Source: Trichobilharzia regenti
Taxonomy: Eukaryota > Platyhelminthes > Trematoda > Strigeidida > Schistosomatidae
Assembly (NCBI GenBank): GCA_944472135.2
Contig: OX235265.1
Location: 39,405,459-39,469,458, forward strand
DNA: 64,000 bases
Direction: 5' to 3'
Below are positions 53,256-64,000 of this stretch, piece after piece. The notes beneath the pieces were generated by a model. The model was not told the DNA's origin and made no database searches. It worked only from the letters and a program-made list of their open reading frames with translations. Each line of letters begins with the position of its first letter. Position 1 is the first letter of the stretch. A program made the position numbers and the translations under genes.

Positions 53256-54978
53256 CCACAACTCAGCCAACCAATCACTAACACACTACTCCAAAATACA
53301 TCATTCGATCACCAAAATATCACAACTAAACTACATTAACAAACACAAGCATTGCAACAACTAACACTGGAAACAATACAACGACCACCACAACGGAAAC
53401 AAACTAAGAAGAAAATCCACTGCAACAACACATCAATCAGCCGACATCACATATCATTCATAGCACCCCATTCGGAAAGCTAGACAAAACACACACACAC
53501 ACACACAAATATATATATACATATATATGTGTATGTATGTATTACCCTCACATCATTCATCACCCCGTCGGAGAGTTCTCTCGTCAACATGGTCAAAGTA
53601 GGTGGAAACGTGGGTGAAAGCTTGGCTGAAGTGGAGAATAGTGGGAAATTCGCTGGTTGAGGTCGTGGGGAGAAATATGTAGGAGTGGGTGACAATGTCG
53701 TGAGAATGGGAAGAAGTGGATATTTTATGCTGCATTTCAGCCACTTCTTGATCACGCCTCATCCGAATAAAATTGACACATTTCCCAAATTCACCCATGT
53801 GCATTCTGTAAACAGACAATCTCTGTCTGATGACTTCTGATGAATATTGGTGAGAAGCATAAGCTAAACGGTTGCTTGTCAAACTCCACTGATCACGACT
53901 CGTGTCAGGCAGCGACGAATACCTTCGACAATCTCAACTCGCTGGACTCTTTCAGTGGGAGACTAGTTTGTCGAATGTGAGTGTTCGTCACCACCAGTCA
54001 GATTCACTCTAAGGGAATGTGTGTGTGTATGTATGTGTGTGTGTGTTTGTGTGTGTGTGTGTGGGTGTGCCTGTGTGAGTGAGTGTGTCTGGGGGGATCA
54101 TTTAGTGAATCATTTAGTGTGTGTGGGGCTTAGGCTGGAAGAGTGAGGGAGGGAGGGAGGGAGGGAGAGAGAGGGAGAGAGAGACAGTCGTTGAGTGACA
54201 TGGTTCCTCTCTATTCACGAATAACACATTGGCTCATTGCATATTGCACAACGTGATCCACTCAGTCATCCACAGAGTCCCACATATGTCCTCTCACACT
54301 GAATTTTTATTACATGTCACGAGCAGGGTCTCCACCTCCAAACTTCCCGAAACAACACAACACTACACAACACACCAGAACACAACATGCATCAACACAC
54401 ACACACACAGACACAGACACGTCAATTAGCTCACTCACTCACTCACTCACTCACTGACGCAGGAACACGCACCCATTCACACCCACACACATGCACACAC
54501 CGACAGACAAGCTGAATTCCAGGGAAACACAGACACACAGTCACACGGAGAGAGTGTTGTCGAGGGATGAACTCAGACGCATTGATGCAGACACGAGGAC
54601 ATTCATACGGTCGTGAAGGAATCGCACTCACACGTACACATACACACTCATCGACTCACCGAATCACCAAACCAACCACTCACCCACTCAGTCACCACAG
54701 TCACACACTCACTCAGTCAGTCACACACACACACACACACACACACGGAGAATGATGACGACATTCGATGGTGGTATTGTGAATGTGTTAAAATGGTAGG
54801 GGAGATTGTGACTGTGCGTGGGTATATAGGGAGGAGTTGATTTGTCAGAGGTCATTCGTGGTGGGTTGTTGGGTATGGAGGATGTTGGAGGATTGTGTGC
54901 AGAGTGATGTGATGATGAGTTGTTGAGTGTTAGTGGTGGGTATGTTTGCTTTTGTGTTGTGAGGGATGAAAAGCGGAG

Positions 54979-55049
54979 TGCGTCGGCCGGGAATCGAACC
55001 CGGACCGCCCGCGTGGCAGGCGAGCATTCTACCATTGAACCACCGACGC
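54979..55049 (-). tRNA. tRNA-Gly (GCC), array copy 6
   Basis: Identical to copy 1; unit with the gaaacaatac variant. Confidence 0.97.
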
Positions 55050-56786
55050 CCACAACTCAGCCAACCAATCACTAACACACTACTCCAAAATACATCATTC
55101 GATCACCAAAATATCACAACTAAACTACATTAACAAACACAAGCATTGCAACAACTAACACTGGAAACAATACAACGACCACCACAACGGAAACAAACTA
55201 AGAAGAAAATCCACTGCAACAACACATCAATCAGCCGACATCACATATCATTCATAGCACCCCATTCGGAAAGCTAGACAAAACACACACACACACACAC
55301 AAATATATATATACATATATATGTGTATGTATGTATTACCCTCACATCATTCATCACCCCGTCGGAGAGTTCTCTCGTCAACATGGTCAAAGTAGGTGGA
55401 AACGTGGGTGAAAGCTTGGCTGAAGTGGAGAATAGTGGGAAATTCGCTGGTTGAGGTCGTGGGGAGAAATATGTAGGAGTGGGTGACAATGTCGTGAGAA
55501 TGGGAAGAAGTGGATATTTTATGCTGCATTTCAGCCACTTCTTGATCACGCCTCATCCGAATAAAATTGACACATTTCCCAAATTCACCCATGTGCATTC
55601 TGTAAACAGACAATCTCTGTCTGATGACTTCTGATGAATATTGGTGAGAAGCATAAGCTAAACGGTTGCTTGTCAAACTCCACTGATCACGACTCGTGTC
55701 AGGCAGCGACGAATACCTTCGACAATCTCAACTCGCTGGACTCTTTCAGTGGGAGACTAGTTTGTCGAATGTGAGTGTTCGTCACCACCAGTCAGATTCA
55801 CTCTAAGGGAATGTGTGTGTGTATGTATGTGTGTGTGTGTTTGTGTGTGTGTGTGTGGGTGTGCCTGTGTGAGTGAGTGTGTCTGGGGGGATCATTTAGT
55901 GAATCATTTAGTGTGTGTGGGGCTTAGGCTGGAAGAGTGAGGGAGGGAGGGAGGGAGGGAGAGAGAGGGAGAGAGAGACAGTCGTTGAGTGACATGGTTC
56001 CTCTCTATTCACGAATAACACATTGGCTCATTGCATATTGCACAACGTGATCCACTCAGTCATCCACAGAGTCCCACATATGTCCTCTCACACTGAATTT
56101 TTATTACATGTCACGAGCAGGGTCTCCACCTCCAAACTTCCCGAAACAACACAACACTACACAACACACCAGAACACAACACGCATCAACACACACACAC
56201 ACAGACACAGACACGTCAATTAACTCACTCACTCACTCACTCACTCACTCACTGACGCAGGAACACGCACCCATTCACACCCACACACATGCACACACCG
56301 ACAGACAAGCTGAATTCCAGGGAAACACAGACACACAGTCACACGGAGAGAGTGTTGTCGAGGGATGAACTCAGACGCATTGATGCAGACACGAGGACAT
56401 TCATACGGTCGTGAAGGAATCGCACTCACACGTACACATACACACTCATCGACTCACCGAATCACCAAACCAACCACTCACCCACTCATCAATCAGTCAG
56501 CCAGACAGTCAGCCAGCCAGTCAATCAGTCAGTCACACACACACACACACACACGGAGAATGATGACGACATTCGATGGTGGTATTGTGAATGTGTTAAA
56601 ATGGTAGGGGAGATTGTGACTGTGCGTGGGTATATAGGGAGGAGTTGATTTGTCAGAGGTCATTCGTGGTGGGTTGTTGGGTATGGAGGATGTTGGAGGA
56701 TTGTGTGCAGAGTGATGTGATGATGAGTTGTTGAGTGTTAGTGGTGGGTATGTTTGCTTTTGTGTTGTGAGGGATGAAAAGCGGAG

Positions 56787-56857
56787 TGCGTCGGCCGGGA
56801 ATCGAACCCGGACCGCCCGCGTGGCAGGCGAGCATTCTACCATTGAACCACCGACGC
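56787..56857 (-). tRNA. tRNA-Gly (GCC), array copy 7
   Basis: Identical to copy 1; unit with the gaaactatac variant. Confidence 0.97.
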
Positions 56858-58582
56858 CCACAACTCAGCCAACCAATCACTAACACACTACTCCAAAATA
56901 CATCATTCGATCACCAAAATATCACAACTAAACTACATTAACAAACACAAGCATTGCAACAACTAACACTGGAAACTATACAACGACCACCACAACGGAA
57001 ACAAACTAAGAAGAAAATCCACTGCAACAACACATCAATCAGCCGACATCACATATCATTCATAGCACCCCATTCGGAAAGCTAGACAAAACACACACAC
57101 ACACACACAAATATATATATACATATATATGTGTATGTATGTATTACCCTCACATCATTCATCACCCCGTCGGAGAGTTCTCTCGTCAACATGGTCAAAG
57201 TAGGTGGAAACGTGGGTGAAAGCTTGGCTGAAGTGGAGAATAGTGGGAAATTCGCTGGTTGAGGTCGTGGGGAGAAATATGTAGGAGTGGGTGACAATGT
57301 CGTGAGAATGGGAAGAAGTGGATATTTTATGCTGCATTTCAGCCACTTCTTGATCACGCCTCATCCGAATAAAATTGACACATTTCCCAAATTCACCCAT
57401 GTGCATTCTGTAAACAGACAATCTCTGTCTGATGACTTCTGATGAATATTGGTGAGAAGCATAAGCTAAACGGTTGCTTGTCAAACTCCACTGATCACGA
57501 CTCGTGTCAGGCAGCGACGAATACCTTCGACAATCTCAACTCGCTGGACTCTTTCAGTGGGAGACTAGTTTGTCGAATGTGAGTGTTCGTCACCACCAGT
57601 CAGATTCACTCTAAGGGAATGTGTGTGTGTATGTATGTGTGTGTGTGTTTGTGTGTGTGTGTGTGGGTGTGCCTGTGTGAGTGAGTGTGTCTGGGGGGAT
57701 CATTTAGTGAATCATTTAGTGTGTGTGGGGCTTAGGCTGGAAGAGTGAGGGAGGGAGGGAGGGAGGGAGAGAGAGGGAGAGAGAGACAGTCGTTGAGTGA
57801 CATGGTTCCTCTCTATTCACGAATAACACATTGGCTCATTGCATATTGCACAACGTGATCCACTCAGTCATCCACAGAGTCCCACATATGTCCTCTCACA
57901 CTGAATTTTTATTACATGTCACGAGCAGGGTCTCCACCTCCAAACTTCCCGAAACAACACAACACTACACAACACACCAGAACACAACACGCATCAACAC
58001 ACACACACACACAGACACAGACACGTCAATTAGCTCACTCACTCACTCACTCACTCACTGACGCAGGAACACGCACCCATTCACACCCACACACATGCAC
58101 ACACCGACAGACAAGCTGAATTCCAGGGAAACACAGACACACAGTCACACGGAGAGAGTGTTGTCGAGGGATGAACTCAGACGCATTGATGCAGACACGA
58201 GGACATTCATACGGTCGTGAAGGAATCGCACTCACACGTACACATACACACTCATCGACTCACCGAATCACCAAACCAACCACTCACCCACTCATCAGCC
58301 AGCCAGTCAATCAGTCAGTCACACACACACACACACACACATACACACACGGAGAATGATGACGACATTCGATGGTGGTATTGTGAATGTGTTAAAATGG
58401 TAGGGGAGATTGTGACTGTGCGTGGGTATATAGGGAGGAGTTGATTTGTCAGAGGTCATTCGTGGTGGGTTGTTGGGTATGGAGGATGTTGGAGGATTGT
58501 GTGCAGAGTGATGTGATGATGAGTTGTTGAGTGTTAGTGGTGGGTATGTTTGCTTTTGTGTTGTGAGGGATGAAAAGCGGAG

Positions 58583-58653
58583 TGCGTCGGCCGGGAATCG
58601 AACCCGGACCGCCCGCGTGGCAGGCGAGCATTCTACCATTGAACCACCGACGC
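58583..58653 (-). tRNA. tRNA-Gly (GCC), array copy 8
   Basis: Identical to copy 1; unit with the gaaactatac variant. Confidence 0.97.
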
Positions 58654-59427
58654 CCACAACTCAGCCAACCAATCACTAACACACTACTCCAAAATACATC
58701 ATTCGATCACCAAAATATCACAACTAAACTACATTAACAAACACAAGCATTGCAACAACTAACACTGGAAACTATACAACGACCACCACAACGGAAACAA
58801 ACTAAGAAGAAAATCCACTGCAACAACACATCAATCAGCCGACATCACATATCATTCATAGCACCCCATTCGGAAAGCTAGACAAAACACACACACACAC
58901 ACACAAATATATATATACATATATATGTGTATGTATGTATTACCCTCACATCATTCATCACCCCGTCGGAGAGTTCTCTCGTCAACATGGTCAAAGTAGG
59001 TGGAAACGTGGGTGAAAGCTTGGCTGAAGTGGAGAATAGTGGGAAATTCGCTGGTTGAGGTCGTGGGGAGAAATATGTAGGAGTGGGTGACAATGTCGTG
59101 AGAATGGGAAGAAGTGGATATTTTATGCTGCATTTCAGCCACTTCTTGATCACGCCTCATCCGAATAAAATTGACACATTTCCCAAATTCACCCATGTGC
59201 ATTCTGTAAACAGACAATCTCTGTCTGATGACTTCTGATGAATATTGGTGAGAAGCATAAGCTAAACGGTTGCTTGTCAAACTCCACTGATCACGACTCG
59301 TGTCAGGCAGCGACGAATACCTTCGACAATCTCAACTCGCTGGACTCTTTCAGTGGGAGACTAGTTTGTCGAATGTGAGTGTTCGTCACCACCAGTCAGA
59401 TTCACTCTAAGGGAATGTGTGTGTGTA

Positions 59428-59463
<36 letters not shown>

Positions 59464-60374
59464 TGCCTGTGTGAGTGAGTGTGTCTGGGGGGATCATTTA
59501 GTGAATCATTTAGTGTGTGTGGGGCTTAGGCTGGAAGAGTGAGGGAGGGAGGGAGGGAGGGAGAGAGAGGGAGAGAGAGACAGTCGTTGAGTGACATGGT
59601 TCCTCTCTATTCACGAATAACACATTGGCTCATTGCATATTGCACAACGTGATCCACTCAGTCATCCACAGAGTCCCACATATGTCCTCTCACACTGAAT
59701 TTTTATTACATGTCACGAGCAGGGTCTCCACCTCCAAACTTCCCGAAACAACACAACACTACACAACACACCAGAACACAACACGCATCAACACACACAC
59801 ACACAGACACAGACACGTCAATTAGCTCACTCACTCACTCACTCACTCACTCACTGACGCAGGAACACGCACCCATTCACACCCACACACATGCACACAC
59901 CGACAGACAAGCTGAATTCCAGGGAAACACAGACACACAGTCACACGGAGAGAGTGTTGTCGAGGGATGAACTCAGACGCATTGATGCAGACACGAGGAC
60001 ATTCATACGGTCGTGAAGGAATCGCACTCACACGTACACATACACACTCATCGACTCACCGAATCACCAAACCAACCACTCACCCACTCACCAGCCAGCC
60101 AGTCAATCAGTCAGTCACACACACACACACACATACACACACGGAGAATGATGACGACATTCGATGGTGGTATTGTGAATGTGTTAAAATGGTAGGGGAG
60201 ATTGTGACTGTGCGTGGGTATATAGGGAGGAGTTGATTTGTCAGAGGTCATTCGTGGTGGGTTGTTGGGTATGGAGGATGTTGGAGGATTGTGTGCAGAG
60301 TGATGTGATGATGAGTTGTTGAGTGTTAGTGGTGGGTATGTTTGCTTTTGTGTTGTGAGGGATGAAAAGCGGAG

Positions 60375-60445
60375 TGCGTCGGCCGGGAATCGAACCCGGA
60401 CCGCCCGCGTGGCAGGCGAGCATTCTACCATTGAACCACCGACGC
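60375..60445 (-). tRNA. tRNA-Gly (GCC), array copy 9
   Basis: Identical to copy 1; unit with the gaaacaatac variant. Confidence 0.97.
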
Positions 60446-62187
60446 CCACAACTCAGCCAACCAATCACTAACACACTACTCCAAAATACATCATTCGATC
60501 ACCAAAATATCACAACTAAACTACATTAACAAACACAAGCATTGCAACAACTAACACTGGAAACAATACAACGACCACCACAACGGAAACAAACTAAGAA
60601 GAAAATCCACTGCAACAACACATCAATCAGCCGACATCACATATCATTCATAGCACCCCATTCGGAAAGCTAGACAAAACACACACACACACACACAAAT
60701 ATATATATACATATATATGTGTATGTATGTATTACCCTCACATCATTCATCACCCCGTCGGAGAGTTCTCTCGTCAACATGGTCAAAGTAGGTGGAAACG
60801 TGGGTGAAAGCTTGGCTGAAGTGGAGAATAGTGGGAAATTCGCTGGTTGAGGTCGTGGGGAGAAATATGTAGGAGTGGGTGACAATGTCGTGAGAATGGG
60901 AAGAAGTGGATATTTTATGCTGCATTTCAGCCACTTCTTGATCACGCCTCATCCGAATAAAATTGACACATTTCCCAAATTCACCCATGTGCATTCTGTA
61001 AACAGACAATCTCTGTCTGATGACTTCTGATGAATATTGGTGAGAAGCATAAGCTAAACGGTTGCTTGTCAAACTCCACTGATCACGACTCGTGTCAGGC
61101 AGCGACGAATACCTTCGACAATCTCAACTCGCTGGACTCTTTCAGTGGGAGACTAGTTTGTCGAATGTGAGTGTTCGTCACCACCAGTCAGATTCACTCT
61201 AAGGGAATGTGTGTGTGTATGTATGTGTGTGTGTGTTTGTGTGTGTGTGTGTGGGTGTGCCTGTGTGAGTGAGTGTGTCTGGGGGGGATCATTTAGTGAA
61301 TCATTTAGTGTGTGTGGGGGTTAGGCTGGAAGAGTGAGGGAGGGAGGGAGAGAGAGGGAGAGAGAGACAGTCGTTGAGTGACATGGTTCCTCTCTATTCA
61401 CGAATAACACATTGGCTCATTGCATATTGCACAACGTGATCCACTCAGTCATCCACAGAGTCCCACATATGTCCTCTCACACTGAATTTTTATTACATGT
61501 CACGAGCAGGGTCTCCACCTCCAAACTTCCCGAAACAACACAACACTACACAACACACCAGAACACAACACGCATCAACACACACACACACAGACACAGA
61601 CACGTCAATTAGCTCACTCACTCACTCACTCACTCACTCACTCACTCACTGACGCAGGAACACGCACCCATTCACACCCACACACATGCACACACCGACA
61701 GACAAGCTGAATTCCAGGGAAACACAGACACACAGTCACACGGAGAGAGTGTTGTCGAGGGATGAACTCAGACGCATTGATGCAGACACGAGGACATTCA
61801 TACGGTCGTGAAGGAATCGCACTCACACGTACACATACACACTCATCGACTCACCGAATCACCAAACCAACCACTCACCCACTCACTCAATCATCAATGA
61901 GTCAGCCAGCCAGTCAGCCAGCCAGTCAATCAGTCAGTCACACACACACACACACGGAGAATGATGACGACATTCGATGGTGGTATTGTGAATGTGTTAA
62001 AATGGTAGGGGAGATTGTGACTGTGCGTGGGTATATAGGGAGGAGTTGATTTGTCAGAGGTCATTCGTGGTGGGTTGTTGGGTATGGAGGATGTTGGAGG
62101 ATTGTGTGCAGAGTGATGTGATGATGAGTTGTTGAGTGTTAGTGGTGGGTATGTTTGCTTTTGTGTTGTGAGGGATGAAAAGCGGAG

Positions 62188-62258
62188 TGCGTCGGCCGGG
62201 AATCGAACCCGGACCGCCCGCGTGGCAGGCGAGCATTCTACCATTGAACCACCGACGC
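62188..62258 (-). tRNA. tRNA-Gly (GCC), array copy 10
   Basis: Identical to copy 1; unit with the gaaacaatac variant. Confidence 0.97.
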
Positions 62259-63992
62259 CCACAACTCAGCCAACCAATCACTAACACACTACTCCAAAAT
62301 ACATCATTCGATCACCAAAATATCACAACTAAACTACATTAACAAACACAAGCATTGCAACAACTAACACTGGAAACAATACAACGACCACCACAACGGA
62401 AACAAACTAAGAAGAAAATCCACTGCAACAACACATCAATCAGCCGACATCACATATCATTCATAGCACCCCATTCGGAAAGCTAGACAAAACACACACA
62501 CACACACACAAATATATATATACATATATATGTGTATGTATGTATTACCCTCACATCATTCATCACCCCGTCGGAGAGTTCTCTCGTCAACATGGTCAAA
62601 GTAGGTGGAAACGTGGGTGAAAGCTTGGCTGAAGTGGAGAATAGTGGGAAATTCGCTGGTTGAGGTCGTGGGGAGAAATATGTAGGAGTGGGTGACAATG
62701 TCGTGAGAATGGGAAGAAGTGGATATTTTATGCTGCATTTCAGCCACTTCTTGATCACGCCTCATCCGAATAAAATTGACACATTTCCCAAATTCACCCA
62801 TGTGCATTCTGTAAACAGACAATCTCTGTCTGATGACTTCTGATGAATATTGGTGAGAAGCATAAGCTAAACGGTTGCTTGTCAAACTCCACTGATCACG
62901 ACTCGTGTCAGGCAGCGACGAATACCTTCGACAATCTCAACTCGCTGGACTCTTTCAGTGGGAGACTAGTTTGTCGAATGTGAGTGTTCGTCACCACCAG
63001 TCAGATTCACTCTAAGGGAATGTGTGTATGTATGTATGTGTGTGTGTGTTTGTGTGTGTGTGGGTGGGTGTGCCTGTGTGAGTGAGTGTGTCTGTGGGGA
63101 TCATTTAGTGAATCATTTAGTGTGTGTGGGGCTTAGGCTGGAAGAGTGAGGGAGGGAGGGAGGGAGAGAGAGGGAGAGAGAGACAGTCGTTGAGTGACAT
63201 GGTTCCTCTCTATTCACGAATAACACATTGGCTCATTGCATATTGCACAACGTGATCCACTCAGTCATCCACAGAGTCCCACATATGTCCTCTCACACTG
63301 AATTTTTATTACATGTCACGAGCAGGGTCTCCACCTCCAAACTTCCCGAAACAACACAACACTACACAACACACCAGAACACAACACGCATCAACACACA
63401 CACACACACAGACACAGACACGTCAATTAGCTCACTCACTCACTCACTCACTCACTGACGCAGGAACACGCACCCATTCACACCCACACACATGCACACA
63501 CCGACAGACAAGCTGAATTCCAGGGAAACACAGACACACAGTCACACGGAGAGAGTGTTGTCGAGGGATGAACTCAGACGCATTGATGCAGACACGAGGA
63601 CATTCATACGGTCGTGAAGGAATCGCACTCACACGTACACATACACACTCATCGACTCACCGAATCACCAAACCAACCACTCACCCACTCAATCAGTCAG
63701 CCAGTGAGTCAGTCACACACTCACACACACTCGCCTTCACACACACACACACACACACACGGAGAATGATGACGACATTCGATGGTGGTATTGTGAATGT
63801 GTTAAAATGGTAGGGGAGATTGTGACTGTGCGTGGGTATATAGGGAGGAGTTGATTTGTCAGAGGTCATTCGTGGTGGGTTGTTGGGTATGGAGGATGTT
63901 GGAGGATTGTGTGCAGAGTGATGTGATGATGAGTTGTTGAGTGTTAGTGGTGGGTATGTTTGCTTTTGTGTTGTGAGGGATGAAAAGCGGAG

Positions 63993-64000
63993 TGCGTCGG
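63993..64000 (-). tRNA. tRNA-Gly (GCC), array copy 11, cut by the window edge
   Basis: Only the last 8 nt of the 3' end (discriminator and acceptor strand) lie inside the window, with the TTTT terminator at 63982-63985 (aaaa on plus). Context and spacing (1805 bp) show it is the next copy. Confidence 0.9.

Larger units (their letters stand above)
44541..64000. repeat. Tandem array of 1.8-kb units, each with one tRNA-Gly(GCC) gene
   Basis: Ten complete units and a truncated eleventh, head to tail. Using attaccctcacatc as marker, units start at 44571, 46371, 48149, 49946, 51734, 53541, 55335, 57143, 58939, 60731 and 62544, giving periods of 1778-1813 bp. Length differences lie in microsatellites (AC, TG, TA, CACT, GGGA types). 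The rest is almost invariant, including the tRNA. Open frames such as a 109-codon minus-strand frame recur in every unit but show no motif, and their identity follows from DNA identity. The array runs off the right edge of the window. Confidence 0.97.

Noticed and set aside
44541..64000. Array as CRISPR, rDNA or spliced-leader repeat
   Set aside because: The 1.8-kb unit contains no short repeat/spacer pattern, no rRNA sequence and no spliced-leader-like gene. tRNA-Gly is the only RNA gene recognised.

Overview
The window reads as nuclear DNA of a blood fluke (Schistosoma or a close trematode relative). It is AT-rich and almost free of host coding sequence. It is packed with the retroelement classes typical of schistosomes: tRNA-headed SINEs carrying hammerhead-ribozyme sequence (Smalpha-like), Penelope-like elements (PLEs) with GIY-YIG endonuclease frames, RTE-type and CR1/Jockey-like LINE fragments, and one short LTR retrotransposon. 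The species cannot be fixed from the sequence alone.

From 1 to about 44.5 kb the sequence is an old, nested field of repeats. Five or so PLE lineages appear, mostly as 5'-truncated copies whose broken end abuts an inverted copy of their own terminal repeat (1.1-2.4, 7.4-8.1, 12.8-14.1 and 27.1-28.4 kb). Two almost identical 1.5-kb units in opposite orientation (5.9-7.4 and 24.1-25.6 kb) each encode only a GIY-YIG protein. RTE fragments lie at 16.3, 17.5, 19.2, 22.5, 26.5, 37.7 and 40.8 kb; other LINE pieces at 9.2, 11.4-12.7 and 17.0 kb. An internally deleted LTR element with two 336-bp LTRs is at 20.8-21.9 kb. At least nine copies of one SINE have a head resembling tRNA-Gly and a 3' tail resembling the RTE 3' end. 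A second SINE family has a tRNA-like head followed by a hammerhead-ribozyme-like domain. A short 5.8S rDNA relic lies at 4.2 kb.

The only convincing host protein-coding exon is at 25940-26168 (+). It is an internal exon of a furin/kexin-like proprotein convertase, spanning the end of the subtilisin domain and the start of the P domain, with a 3' splice site before it and a GTAAGT donor after it. Part of the surrounding repeat field is probably its introns.

From about 44541 to the end of the window lies a head-to-tail tandem array: ten complete units of 1.78-1.81 kb plus a truncated eleventh. Each unit carries one tRNA-Gly(GCC) gene on the minus strand with a TTTT terminator. Units are nearly identical outside their microsatellites, and linked variants are distributed in a mosaic, which indicates homogenisation by unequal exchange or conversion. 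The many short open frames in the units are by-products of this repetition. The parts connect: the dispersed SINE appears to combine a head like the array's tRNA-Gly with the tail of the RTE LINE that probably mobilises it.
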